Shown here: positions 28,660 to 37,569 of the stretch, piece by piece | How the letters are laid out: every line of letters begins with the position of its first letter | How positions within the stretch are numbered: the stretch's first letter is position 1 | DNA from: Chitinophagaceae bacterium | GTDB lineage: Bacteria > Bacteroidota > Bacteroidia > Chitinophagales > Chitinophagaceae | Assembly (NCBI GenBank): GCA_947372105.1 | Contig: CANBSH010000004.1 | Coordinates: forward strand, 1 to 64,000 | Length of the DNA: 64,000 nt | Direction: 5' to 3' | The notes under the pieces: model-generated | Told to the model about the DNA's origin: nothing | Databases searched by the model: none | The model's input: only the letters and a program-made list of their open reading frames with translations | Translations under genes and position numbers: made by a program

Positions 28660-30639
28660 CTACTCTTTATTTGGCTTTAATACCCATTCATAATCCAATT
28701 GACGTTTGTCCAAATTGGCTGCCACCACTTTAATCGTGATTTTATCTCCCATATTAAATTTACGCCCAGATCTCATACCTACTAAAGCGTAATCAGTTTC
28801 TACTAATCTAAAATCATCATATTTAGACAAGGTGGTCATGCTAACTAATCCTTCGCATTTATGATCAATAGTTTCTACCCAGAATCCAAAACTAGAAACG
28901 CCGCTAATAATACCTTCAAAATCTTGTCCCACATATTCACGCATAAATTCCACTTGCTTGTATTTATTGGAAGCTCGTTCCGATTCCATGGCAGCACGCT
29001 CTCTTTCGCTACAATGCACACATTTTTCTTCTAAACCTGCATCATTCATGGGATGACCTTCAATCACTGATTGCACAATACGATGTACTAATACATCCGG
29101 ATATCTTCTAATAGGTGATGTGAAATGACAATAGTGTTCAAAACCTAAGCCATAGTGACCAATATTATTACTCGTATAAACCGCTTTAGCCATAGTTCGA
29201 ATGCCTAATTGCTCTAAAACATGTTGCTCAGGTTTCCCTTTAGAAGCGATCATTAATTCATTAAAGCTATGGGCAATATGTTCGGGAGACTCAATAGAAA
29301 ATGGATACCCATGTTTTTTGGCGAAAGAAACAAATGGCGCTAATTTTTCTTCATTGGGTTGATCATGTACACGATAAGGGAATGGCAAAGGATCTTTTTT
29401 GATTTTAATCTTACCCATTTTCTCTGCAATCAACTGATTTGCTTTTAACATCAATTCTTCAATTAATTGATGAGATTCTTTACTTTCTTTTACTGTAATG
29501 CCAATGGGTTTACCTTTTTCATCTAAAGTGAATCTCACTTCTTGAGATGAAAAATTAATAGCCCCGTTAGCAAATCTTTGTGCTCTTAATTGTTGTGTAT
29601 AATCTAGCAACCATAAAATTTCGTTAGCATGATCCCCTATTTTTGTATCAATAATAGTTTGCACTTCTTCATAAGTAAATCTTCTATCCGAATAGATGAT
29701 TGTTTTTCCAAACCAAGTGTTTACGATTTTTCTTTGTGCATCTATTTCAAAAGTGGCTGAAAAAGTTAATTTTTCTTCCCTAGGTCTTAAGGAACATAAT
29801 TCATTGGAAATTCGTTCAGGTAACATCGGGTACACTCTGTCTGGCAAGTACACCGAAGTGGCTCTCTCATACGCTTCTTTATCTACTGCTGTATTGGGTT
29901 GTACAAAATGACTTACATCTGCAATATGTACCCCAATTTCTATATTTCCATTCGCTAGTGTTTGAAAGGAAATAGCATCATCAAAATCTTTTGCATCTAC
30001 TGGATCAATAGTGAAAGTTAATACCTTACGATAATCTTTTCTTTTCGCAATTTCTGCTTCACTAATTTGATCTGATAAGGATCTTGCAAAAGCCAATGTT
30101 TCTTCACTAAATTCTATCGCAAATCCTGCTTCTGCGACAATCGACTTCATGGCTAAATCGTTTTCTTGCTCTGGCGTAAATATGTTCAATACTTCTCCCT
30201 CAGGTTTGCGGCTTGATTTATCCCAGCTGGTTAATTTAACCATCACTCGATCCTTATCCTTCGCTCCATGAAGTTTATTAATGGGGATATAAATATCCGG
30301 CATCGGATGTAATGTATTAGGAATGAAAAAAGCATGTTTATTAGTCACTTGCATTACCCCCGCAAATGAAACCTGCTTTCGTTTAATGACTTCTAATACT
30401 TTTCCTTCTTTCTTTCCAGAACCTTGTCTGATTTTTGTAATTTTTACACTTACTTCATCCCCTTTTAAAGCCGTATTAAAATCGGTGGGGAAAACCAATA
30501 TATCATTTTCTAATTCTGGTACCATTACAAAACCCATTCCGGATTTAGCAATGTCCAACACACCCCTATAGGAATGTGTGATATGTGTATTCTTAGTTGT
30601 GGTCTTAACTTTTTTTGTATTTTTTTTCTTAGTTCCCAT
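28660..30639 (-). CDS. rnr: Ribonuclease R
   Basis: 659 residues from the ATG at 30639; an in-frame ATG at 30666 lies further inside lpxK. Order: a lysine-rich N terminus, cold-shock OB domains (about 20-150), the RNB catalytic domain with FTIDPVDAKDFDDAISFQ (about 204-221) carrying the four metal-binding aspartates, and a C-terminal S1 domain (GQDFEGIISGVSSFGFWVE). It is a processive 3'-5' exoribonuclease for structured RNA. The start overlaps the lpxK end by 11 bp, so the genes are translationally linked. It is shorter than proteobacterial RNase R because the N-terminal basic extension is reduced. Confidence 0.94.
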   Translation of the reverse strand: MGTKKKNTKKVKTTTKNTHITHSYRGVLDIAKSGMGFVMVPELENDILVFPTDFNTALKGDEVSVKITKIRQGSGKKEGKVLEVIKRKQVSFAGVMQVTNKHAFFIPNTLHPMPDIYIPINKLHGAKDKDRVMVKLTSWDKSSRKPEGEVLNIFTPEQENDLAMKSIVAEAGFAIEFSEETLAFARSLSDQISEAEIAKRKDYRKVLTFTIDPVDAKDFDDAISFQTLANGNIEIGVHIADVSHFVQPNTAVDKEAYERATSVYLPDRVYPMLPERISNELCSLRPREEKLTFSATFEIDAQRKIVNTWFGKTIIYSDRRFTYEEVQTIIDTKIGDHANEILWLLDYTQQLRAQRFANGAINFSSQEVRFTLDEKGKPIGITVKESKESHQLIEELMLKANQLIAEKMGKIKIKKDPLPFPYRVHDQPNEEKLAPFVSFAKKHGYPFSIESPEHIAHSFNELMIASKGKPEQHVLEQLGIRTMAKAVYTSNNIGHYGLGFEHYCHFTSPIRRYPDVLVHRIVQSVIEGHPMNDAGLEEKCVHCSERERAAMESERASNKYKQVEFMREYVGQDFEGIISGVSSFGFWVETIDHKCEGLVSMTTLSKYDDFRLVETDYALVGMRSGRKFNMGDKITIKVVAANLDKRQLDYEWVLKPNKE

Positions 30640-31717
30640 TGTTGTTTTTATAAAATTGTGCAACATTATCTAACACTAGTTGATTGAATGTATCCTGTGC
30701 TCCAAATAAAAAACTAGGTTTGATAGGTAAAACATATAATGGAATGGCATTCAGTTCCTCCGTATACTTCACCAGCCTTACGGCGTCTTTTTCTGTAGTT
30801 AAAATAAGTTTGCTTTTTGAATTAATTTCTTCGAATTTTTGTTTTATTTCTTGTAAATCTTCAATCGAGAATATATGATGATCGCTATAACTCAATTGAT
30901 AGTAGGTATGTGTATTTTCGTGTAAATAATTTTTTAGCGGTAATGGATTGGCAATGCCACAAACCAATAACACTTCATCTCTTAAAGTAAGTACCCATTG
31001 TTCATTTGGGTCATAGATATGATAAGGCGTTTCATAGGCAATAGAAGTAAAAAATACCTCTTGATGTGCTTCAGGGTATAGCCTTTCAATAATTTCATCT
31101 CTTTCTGTGATCGTTAAATTAGTAGGACATTTAGTAACTACAATAATATTTGCTCGTTTGGCGGATCTTCTTTCATCCCTTAAATCACCAGTAGGAATAA
31201 AGAAGTCGTCACAGTATAAATTATCGTATTCGGTTAATAAAATATTATAATCAGCTACTATTTCGCGATGTTGAAAAGCATCATCCAATATGACTAATTG
31301 TAATGAAGGGACATCCTGAATTAACTGAGGGATGGCTTCGATACGACGTTCACAAACTGCCACAGAAACATTCGGAAACTTTAAATGAAATTGCATGGGT
31401 TCATCTCCAATTTCCAAGGCTGTGGTGTTAGCCGTTGCTAGCGCATACCCTTCTGTCTTTCTTTTATATCCTCGACTTAAGGTGGCGACCTTATAGTTAT
31501 CAGATAATATGCTTAATAAATATTCGACCATAGGAGATTTCCCAGTTCCTCCCAAAGACAAATTCCCCACACATATCATAGGCACATTAAACTTCACTGA
31601 TTTTAAATAGTGTTTTTGAAATAACCAATTACGCAATGCTACCACCCAGCCATATAATACAGCAAAAGGCAATAACAAAACACGAAAAGATTTTAAAAAA
31701 AGATTATTAAAATTCAT
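30629..31717 (-). CDS. lpxK: Tetraacyldisaccharide 4'-kinase
   Basis: 362 residues. A short N-terminal hydrophobic/amphipathic anchor precedes the P-loop VGNLSLGGTGKSPMVEYLL (about 52-70), with GKS instead of the commoner GKT, and LVILDDAFQHREI (about 145-157) bears the catalytic Asp-His. It phosphorylates the lipid A precursor at the 4' position at the inner membrane. It overlaps both neighbours: 5-FCL by 11 bp upstream and rnr by 11 bp downstream, forming one minus-strand operon with rsmD and DUF3822. Confidence 0.95.
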   Translation of the reverse strand: MNFNNLFLKSFRVLLLPFAVLYGWVVALRNWLFQKHYLKSVKFNVPMICVGNLSLGGTGKSPMVEYLLSILSDNYKVATLSRGYKRKTEGYALATANTTALEIGDEPMQFHLKFPNVSVAVCERRIEAIPQLIQDVPSLQLVILDDAFQHREIVADYNILLTEYDNLYCDDFFIPTGDLRDERRSAKRANIIVVTKCPTNLTITERDEIIERLYPEAHQEVFFTSIAYETPYHIYDPNEQWVLTLRDEVLLVCGIANPLPLKNYLHENTHTYYQLSYSDHHIFSIEDLQEIKQKFEEINSKSKLILTTEKDAVRLVKYTEELNAIPLYVLPIKPSFLFGAQDTFNQLVLDNVAQFYKNNNGN

Positions 31718-32270
31718 AAATTTTCCAAGGCGTAATACAATGGGTCAAAGGTACATCAAATTGATGGGTATCTATAATGGCCTCTATCGGTTCAAAATAG
31801 GATATCCCTATTCGTAAAGTAGAAGAAGCTAAATTTTCAAAGTATTTGTCATAATACCCTTTGCCAAAACCTATTCTTTGGCCTGTTACATCAAACCCTA
31901 ATAGGGGGACTAAAAATGTATCAATTTGTGAGGGGTTTATTGGCATGGATTTAATAGGTTCTACTATCCCCCATGTATTAGTGGTAGTGTTTTCTGTCGC
32001 AGGAAAAAAGTGCATGGTATGATGGGTGCTATCTACAATAGGATAGCCCAATTTTAAATCTGGAATAAGAAAGTTTAAATAATCGGTTAATAATAAAGAA
32101 TTGGGTTCGTTTTGATGCTCCATGGGAAAGAAACTACCCAACACATGGGTTTGGGTCCAATCCATTTTTTGTAATTGAATTAAAAGTAAATCATCCCACT
32201 TAAGTAATTCTTGTGGACTTAATGATTTTCTTTTATTTAAAAAAAACGTTCTTGCTTCGGACTTTAACAT
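31707..32270 (-). CDS. 5-formyltetrahydrofolate cyclo-ligase family protein
   Basis: 187 residues. The signature VTGQRIGFGKGYYDKYFENL (about 133-152) with GxGKGYYD is the ATP/folate binding motif; NPSQIDTFLVPLLGFDVTG precedes it. It converts 5-formyl-THF to 5,10-methenyl-THF, clearing an inhibitor of one-carbon metabolism. The N-terminal KSEARTFFLNKRKSLS matches the family. It lies between rsmD (20 bp upstream) and lpxK (11-bp overlap). Confidence 0.92.
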   Translation of the reverse strand: MLKSEARTFFLNKRKSLSPQELLKWDDLLLIQLQKMDWTQTHVLGSFFPMEHQNEPNSLLLTDYLNFLIPDLKLGYPIVDSTHHTMHFFPATENTTTNTWGIVEPIKSMPINPSQIDTFLVPLLGFDVTGQRIGFGKGYYDKYFENLASSTLRIGISYFEPIEAIIDTHQFDVPLTHCITPWKIYEF

Positions 32271-32290
32271 ACTTTAAATTACGGAAAAAA

Positions 32291-32830
32291 CTAGAGGCAT
32301 TCAAAAAAACTAAAAATCGTGGTTCCGTAATTACGTTGAAAACTATACCCCTCAAATTGAGTATAGTCGTTTCGGGGTGTATGTTCTAAAATAAAGTACC
32401 CTTTAGGAGAAATTAGTTTTCGCTGAACAATGATTTTGGGAAGTTCATCAATAGTATTTAAGGCATAAGGTGGTCCAGCAAAAATGATATCATACGTTCC
32501 ATTACAAGTTGACAAAAATTGAAAAACATCCATCCTTAAAAGTTGGGCGTTTTCAATCTTCAATAATTCAATGTTTTTTTTGATAAAATCCAACATCGTA
32601 GGATCCTTCTCTACTATTGTTAATTGACTAGCTCCTCGAGAGGCAAGTTCATAGCTTATACAACCAGTGCCTCCAAATAAATCTAAAGTAGATATGTCAT
32701 CTAAGGAGACTCTATTTTGCAAAATATTAAATAAACCTTCTTTAGCAATATCAGTAGTAGGCCTTGTGTGTGGCATATTCTGTGGTGGAGAAATTCTTCT
32801 TCCACCATATTTTCCAGCAATAATTCTCAT
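32291..32830 (-). CDS. rsmD: RsmD-family 16S rRNA (guanine-N2) methyltransferase with altered motif IV
   Basis: 179 residues. RIIAGKYGGRRISPP and TRPTTDIAKEGLFNIL are the RsmD N-terminal hallmark; the SAM motif is LDLFGGTGCISYELASRGA (about 49-67). Motif IV, usually DPPY/F, reads GPPY here: the codon at 32474-32476 is GGA, giving Gly119 in DIIFAGPPYAL. The aspartate normally helps position the target base amine, so activity at G966 may be reduced or lost. The gene is otherwise full length and well conserved. It overlaps the DUF3822 gene by 1 bp (TAATG). Confidence 0.88.
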   Translation of the reverse strand: MRIIAGKYGGRRISPPQNMPHTRPTTDIAKEGLFNILQNRVSLDDISTLDLFGGTGCISYELASRGASQLTIVEKDPTMLDFIKKNIELLKIENAQLLRMDVFQFLSTCNGTYDIIFAGPPYALNTIDELPKIIVQRKLISPKGYFILEHTPRNDYTQFEGYSFQRNYGTTIFSFFECL

Positions 32831-33678
32831 TAAAATATAAAATAAGTGGCGTAACGATGATGAGGAAATTCTTTGTTTAATGACTCACCAATACCTGAGG
32901 TGGGTGTTGAAATTACTTTTGTATTAGAAAAATAAGTACCTAATTGACTCCAAGTTTCATTCATTTCTTGATTGGGCGAATATTCTAATCCAACTATTTG
33001 CAAATGCATTTGACTTGGAATTACTCCTAATTGTTGACATGCATTTAGTATGCTGTAACAATTTTGATCGGGACTGCTGGAAGTGATATATTTAATGTTT
33101 TTCAAATTGCCATTATCTTGAATTGATAAAAGATAATTGGTTTCAAATAAATGAATTTGAACACTTGAATTGTCTTCTGCTGTTTGACCCATTTTTGTCG
33201 AAATCACCCATTCTGCATAATGTTTCCATTTACCAATGGGGAATGTTCTAGTTAAGAGTGTAATTAAACTATCTGGAACAGCAAATACAATCATGGATCC
33301 ATTGGCTAATTCATTGACTTGAATTTCTGCATCCATTAATTGACCATGCAACAAACTAAGTTCATTTTGATATAATAATGTATCAGAGGAATCATACTTT
33401 TTAGTAATAATAAAATGAGAATGGTTTAAAACAAAATGTACCTGTCTATAAATAGCATGTATTAATTTTGAATTATTCTGTAAATAGGCCATCAAAGGGC
33501 CCCATCCTTCTACATTCTCTTCATTTTCAAAAAATTCAAAAGCGACAAAAGTATTTTTCTCTATATTTTTTACTGAAAAAGCAATAGAATGATCATCCAC
33601 TATTAAAAATAGATCCTCCACTTTTTGGTTAGGGGTACTCGCCAAAGGGCTATAAATTCCGATTTTTTTCTTAGCCAT
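32830..33678 (-). CDS. DUF3822 family protein
   Basis: 282 residues, a Bacteroidota-specific family that typically precedes rsmD, as here. VEDLFLIVDDHSIAFSVKN at the start and LFETNYLLSIQDNGNLKNIKYI near the middle suggest an ASKHA-like (actin/Hsp70-type) fold with two related halves, but nucleotide motifs are weak. No function is known. The linkage with rsmD hints at a role around translation or RNA modification only by association. Confidence 0.75.
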   Translation of the reverse strand: MAKKKIGIYSPLASTPNQKVEDLFLIVDDHSIAFSVKNIEKNTFVAFEFFENEENVEGWGPLMAYLQNNSKLIHAIYRQVHFVLNHSHFIITKKYDSSDTLLYQNELSLLHGQLMDAEIQVNELANGSMIVFAVPDSLITLLTRTFPIGKWKHYAEWVISTKMGQTAEDNSSVQIHLFETNYLLSIQDNGNLKNIKYITSSSPDQNCYSILNACQQLGVIPSQMHLQIVGLEYSPNQEMNETWSQLGTYFSNTKVISTPTSGIGESLNKEFPHHRYATYFIF

Positions 33679-33736
33679 AATTTAAATCTTATGCAATGAT
33701 ATAAAAAAAGAGGCAGTTCATTGCAGAAACTAATTG

Positions 33737-33744
33737 TAGATTTG
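33737..33744 (+). promoter_or_regulatory. -7 promoter element of MATE gene
   Basis: TAGATTTG, a perfect TAnnTTTG, ends 5 nt before the ATG at 33750. This predicts a leaderless mRNA. Confidence 0.5.
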
Positions 33745-33749
33745 CACCC

Positions 33750-35108
33750 ATGAGTGCGGAAAATACCACCCCTTCCTTACAGGTAAACATAGACAGCAAG
33801 CAAATCTTAACCATTTCCTTGCCTATTGCGCTTGCCATTTTGGTACCGCAACTCAACTTTATCACCAATAACATATTTCTAGGTGCTTTAAGTAGCCAGG
33901 CCTTAGCCATTGGAGGAATAACGGGTGTGTACTACTTGATTTTTGGAGTCATGGGACAAGGATTAAATAATGGACTTCAGGCTCTTATTTCTCGTAGAGC
34001 GGGTGAAAATAGAATTGATGAAATTGGAATTATTTTTTCACAAGGCGTTTATTTATCTGTCATATTATCCATAATTGGCATTTCATTTACTTATTTAATT
34101 GCACCCAGTATTTTTCATTATTTATTACATGATACTGAAAGGGCTAATTTAGTCATCCACTTTTTGAAAATTCGTATTTGGGGACTTCCCTTTTTATTTA
34201 TTTACCAAATGCGTAACGCCCTATTAGTAGGAACCAATCAAAGCAAATTTTTAATTATTGGAACTGCTACGGAAGCTTTTGTCAACATATTTTTTGATTA
34301 TAGTTTCATCTTTGGTCATTTTGGATTTGCTGCCATGGGTTTAAATGGTGCTGCCTACGCCTCTATCATTGCGGAAGCAATGGGATTATGGGTTATATAT
34401 TTAGTGATTCATTATCAAAAAATTGGGGCTCGTTTTTCTTTATTTAATAGTTGGTCTTTACAAACCGATTATATCAAATTAATCCTAAAGCAATCTTCTC
34501 CCTTAATGGTACAATACATGATTAGTATTGTGAGTTGGGAGTTCTTTTATATTTTAATTGAACATAAAGGTGAAATGGCTTTAGCTGTTTCTAATTCGAT
34601 GCGTAATATTTTTGGATTTTTTGGAAGTTTCACATGGGCTTTTGCAGCCACTGCAAATACCATGGTAAGTAATGTCATAGGTCAAGGGAAACAAGATGAA
34701 GTGGTGAAATTGATTCGAAAAATAATGATTTGGAGCCTTGGCTTTGCTGCAATGGTTTGTTTATTACTCAATGTTTTTGCAACTTCTTTTTTATCTATAT
34801 ATGGACAAGGCCCTGAATTTATTAGTGAAGCAATTCCTGTATTAAGAATTGTAACGATAGCTTTATTAATTATGTCTGCTTCCACCATTTGGTTAAGCGC
34901 TGTGACTGGCACTGGTCAATCTAATATTACATTAAGCATTGAATTTGTAGCTATCATCATCTACATTATATACGTATATACTACTTTGGAATATTATAAT
35001 TTACCCATAAGCATTGGTTGGATGAGCGAAATAATATATTGGATCAGCTTATTACTGCCCTCCTATTTATATATCCGTTCTAATAAATGGAAAAACAAGA
35101 AAATTTAA
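33750..35108 (+). CDS. MATE family efflux transporter
   Basis: 452 residues with about 12 membrane helices in two homologous bundles. Features typical of MATE proteins are the N-terminal LTISLPIALAILVPQL, GQGLNNGLQALISRRAGE in the first half and TANTMVSNVIGQGKQDEV in the second. It would exchange Na+ or H+ for cationic drugs or metabolites at the inner membrane. The 3' end overlaps the 3' end of folB by 4 bp (35105-35108). The start diverges from the DUF3822 gene. Confidence 0.9.
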   Translation: MSAENTTPSLQVNIDSKQILTISLPIALAILVPQLNFITNNIFLGALSSQALAIGGITGVYYLIFGVMGQGLNNGLQALISRRAGENRIDEIGIIFSQGVYLSVILSIIGISFTYLIAPSIFHYLLHDTERANLVIHFLKIRIWGLPFLFIYQMRNALLVGTNQSKFLIIGTATEAFVNIFFDYSFIFGHFGFAAMGLNGAAYASIIAEAMGLWVIYLVIHYQKIGARFSLFNSWSLQTDYIKLILKQSSPLMVQYMISIVSWEFFYILIEHKGEMALAVSNSMRNIFGFFGSFTWAFAATANTMVSNVIGQGKQDEVVKLIRKIMIWSLGFAAMVCLLLNVFATSFLSIYGQGPEFISEAIPVLRIVTIALLIMSASTIWLSAVTGTGQSNITLSIEFVAIIIYIIYVYTTLEYYNLPISIGWMSEIIYWISLLLPSYLYIRSNKWKNKKI

Positions 35109-35479
35109 ATAACTCTTTTCTTGGTCAAGGCAACCGATATATTTCCTTCAAAATTTTTGATCGGCATTTTTTCCTTCGTGATTTTAATATACACTTCTTG
35201 TACTAAGGAATATTCATTTAAAATTTGATCTGCTAAGTCACCAACTATAGTTTCAATTAATGAAGTGGGTATTGCCATTCTTTTTTGCACCAATTCAAAC
35301 ACCGTAACATAATCTATAGTATCTTCTAAATTCGTGATACTATTTTGAGCCGGTGTAAAGTCCACGTATAAATCCACTATAAAATTATTGCCAATTTTTT
35401 TTTCTTCCGCATACATGCCATGATACCCCAAAAAACTAACTTGGTTTAATGAAATACGCATGTGGTTATGGATTGACAT
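35105..35479 (-). CDS. folB: Dihydroneopterin aldolase
   Basis: 124 residues. FLGYHGMYAEEKKIGNNFIVD near the N terminus is the FolB hallmark (with the conserved YHG and EEK), DTIDYVTVFELVQK follows, and ETIVGDLADQIL contains the active-site region. It makes 6-hydroxymethyl-dihydropterin for folate synthesis. The start overlaps the trxB stop by 1 bp; an internal ATG at 35461 is an alternative start and would leave 118 residues. Confidence 0.92.
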   Translation of the reverse strand: MSIHNHMRISLNQVSFLGYHGMYAEEKKIGNNFIVDLYVDFTPAQNSITNLEDTIDYVTVFELVQKRMAIPTSLIETIVGDLADQILNEYSLVQEVYIKITKEKMPIKNFEGNISVALTKKRVI

Positions 35480-36414
35480 TAGTGTCCTTTAGCTGTTAAA
35501 TAACGTTCCGCATCCAAAGCGGCCATACAACCACTTCCAGCAGCAGTCACAGCTTGGCGGTAGTTTTTATCCTGTACATCGCCTGCTGCAAATACACCTG
35601 GGACATTGGTTTTAGTGGTTCCTGGTTCAGTCAAAATATATCCTGTTTCATCCATTTTCAAATAATCTTTGAAAATATCACTATTGGGTTTGTGACCAAT
35701 AGCTACAAAGAAAGCACTCACGGGAATTTCTTGAGTGGTATTTGTTTTAGAATTTTTAATGCGAACAGCTTGTACATTTTTTTCTCCTAAAATTTCATCT
35801 GTTTCAGAATTGAAATACACTTTAATATTAGGTGTATTTAACACTCTATCCTGCATTACCTTACTTGCTCTCATCTGATCCTTTCTTACAATCATGTGAA
35901 CAGTAGTACACATTTTAGAAAGATAATGCGCTTCCTCTGCTGCTGTATCTCCGGCACCCACAATCGCAACTTCTTTCCCTTTAAAAAAGAATCCATCACA
36001 AACAGCACAAGCACTTACTCCAAAACCATTTAATCTCTCTTCACTTGGAATACCTAACCATTTAGCACTCGCCCCTGTAGAAATAATTACCGAATCGGCT
36101 TCAATTAATTTCTCTTCATCAATCCAAACTTTAAAAGGAGTCACACTAAAATCTACTTTAGTTGCAATACCGTAGCGAATATCAGCACCCATACGAGCTG
36201 CTTGTTTTTCAAAATTCACCATCATTTCTGGTCCTTGGATACCGTCCGGGAATCCAGGATAATTTTCAACTTCAGTAGTAATAGTTAATTGCCCCCCAGG
36301 TTGAATACCTTGATATAACAATGGTTTCATATTAGCACGAGCCGCATAAATTGCAGCGGTATATCCTGCAGGGCCTGAACCTATAATTAATATGCTTACT
36401 TTTTCTGCTTCCAT
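35479..36414 (-). CDS. trxB: Thioredoxin reductase
   Basis: 311 residues. FAD motif IGSGPAGYTAAIYAARA (about 11-27), redox-active CAVC in GVSACAVCDGFF (about 135-138), NADPH motif VGAGDTAAEEAHYLS and C-terminal FAAGDVQDKNYRQAVTAAGSGC. It reduces thioredoxin with NADPH in the cytoplasm. A trxA gene is at 54.5 kb. It follows rpoD beyond a terminator and is transcribed with folB. Confidence 0.97.
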   Translation of the reverse strand: MEAEKVSILIIGSGPAGYTAAIYAARANMKPLLYQGIQPGGQLTITTEVENYPGFPDGIQGPEMMVNFEKQAARMGADIRYGIATKVDFSVTPFKVWIDEEKLIEADSVIISTGASAKWLGIPSEERLNGFGVSACAVCDGFFFKGKEVAIVGAGDTAAEEAHYLSKMCTTVHMIVRKDQMRASKVMQDRVLNTPNIKVYFNSETDEILGEKNVQAVRIKNSKTNTTQEIPVSAFFVAIGHKPNSDIFKDYLKMDETGYILTEPGTTKTNVPGVFAAGDVQDKNYRQAVTAAGSGCMAALDAERYLTAKGH

Positions 36415-36425
36415 AATTTTTCTTT

Positions 36426-36464
36426 AAAAAAAAGCCCCGTCTAATCCTTGGATTGATGGGGCTT
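36426..36464 (-). terminator. Intrinsic terminator of rpoD
   Basis: AAGCCCC (36432-36438) pairs with GGGGCTT (36458-36464). On the minus strand the stem is followed by eight T (complement of 36426-36433), a classical terminator placed between rpoD and trxB. Confidence 0.85.
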
Positions 36465-36482
36465 GAATCAATTTATTTAATA

Positions 36483-37340
36483 CTAGCCCAAATATGCCTT
36501 TAATGCATTGCTATATCTTGCTTTTTGTAAACGTTTTATAGCACGCTCTTTAATTTGTCTAATTCTTTCTTTTGTTAAATCATATTTAATACCAATTTGC
36601 TCAATGGTCACCCCATTTTCACCATCTAAACCAAAATAAGCATTCACTATCTCTGCCTCTCTAGGACTCAATGACTTAAGAACTCTACGAATTTCTTCTC
36701 GTAAAGAATCCTTCATCACATCCATATCAGTTTCATCTCCGCCTTTTAATAAATCACCCATAGCCACATCTTCCGCTTCATGAACTGGAGCATCTAATGA
36801 AGTATGACGTGTATTACTTTGGAAAATATTATTGATTTCAGTTTCAGACATTTCTAAAATTCCTGCTAACTCTTCGGTAGAAGGTTCACGCTCATGTTCT
36901 TGTTCAAAAGCCATATAAGCTTTGTTTGCCTTATTGTAGGTTCCAATTTTATTTTGTGGCAAACGAACTAAACGACCTTGTTCTGCTAAAGCTTGTAAAA
37001 TAGATTGACGAATCCACCATACCGCATAAGAAATGAATTTAAACCCTTTTGTTTCATCAAAACGTTGTGCAGCCTTGATTAAACCTAAGTTACCTTCATT
37101 AATTAAATCACTTAAGGATAAACCTTGGTGTTGATATTGTTTAGCAACGGATACCACGAAACGTAAGTTGGCTTGCACCAATTTATCTAATGCACGTTGA
37201 TCGCCCATTTTAATACGTTGCGCTAAAGTAGTTTCCTCTTCCGGATTGATCATCGAGATTTTAGAAATCTCTTGTAAATACTTCTCAACCGCTTGTGAAT
37301 CTCTGTTAGTAATCTGTGTAGCAATTTTGAGCTGCCTCAT
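36483..37340 (-). CDS. rpoD: Primary RNA polymerase sigma factor (sigma-A type)
   Basis: 285 residues, the short form typical of Bacteroidota (no long region 1.1). Region 2 carries LRFVVSVAKQYQHQGLSLSDLINEG and FKFISYAVWWIRQSI (-10 recognition); region 4 ends with GVTIEQIGIKYDLTKERIRQIKERAIKRLQK (the helix-turn-helix, described here by its two halves GVTIEQIGIKYDL and TKERIRQIKERAIKR). It directs RNA polymerase to TAnnTTTG promoters such as those in this window. A 12-bp palindrome lies 20-32 bp upstream of its ATG. Confidence 0.96.
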   Translation of the reverse strand: MRQLKIATQITNRDSQAVEKYLQEISKISMINPEEETTLAQRIKMGDQRALDKLVQANLRFVVSVAKQYQHQGLSLSDLINEGNLGLIKAAQRFDETKGFKFISYAVWWIRQSILQALAEQGRLVRLPQNKIGTYNKANKAYMAFEQEHEREPSTEELAGILEMSETEINNIFQSNTRHTSLDAPVHEAEDVAMGDLLKGGDETDMDVMKDSLREEIRRVLKSLSPREAEIVNAYFGLDGENGVTIEQIGIKYDLTKERIRQIKERAIKRLQKARYSNALKAYLG

Positions 37341-37360
37341 GCAAAGAATTTATTTAATTG

Positions 37361-37372
37361 TATAACGTTATA
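37361..37372. promoter_or_regulatory. 12-bp palindrome upstream of rpoD
   Basis: TATAACGTTATA is a perfect palindrome centred about 27 bp upstream of the rpoD start. It could be a repressor site or a chance AT-rich palindrome. Confidence 0.3.
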
Positions 37373-37557
37373 AATACCTAAAAAAGTATGTCTAACAAAA
37401 AGTCAATATATGAAAATATAAACTAATGTCGGTCGGCAAAGGTACAATTTTGGGATTAATTTAGCAAATATTGATTATAAAGCTTTTAGGAGCATTTTAG
37501 GGGATAAAAAAAGTGCCATTTATCCCTTTTTTAGGGGGTAATATCCTCCTTGAGATT

Positions 37558-37565
37558 TATCTTCG
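37558..37565 (+). promoter_or_regulatory. -7-like element of threonine aldolase gene
   Basis: TATCTTCG differs from TAnnTTTG at one base and ends 4 nt before the ATG at 37570, in the same arrangement as at serA and the MATE gene. Confidence 0.35.
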
Positions 37566-37569
37566 TTGC

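Noticed and set aside
37513-37569. GTG extension of threonine aldolase, and similar upstream starts of recF (TTG 5652), dnaE (GTG 50659), sdaA (TTG 59015) and the BT_3928-type gene (ATG 2682)
   Set aside because: Each adds residues that do not match the family N terminus, while a downstream ATG does.
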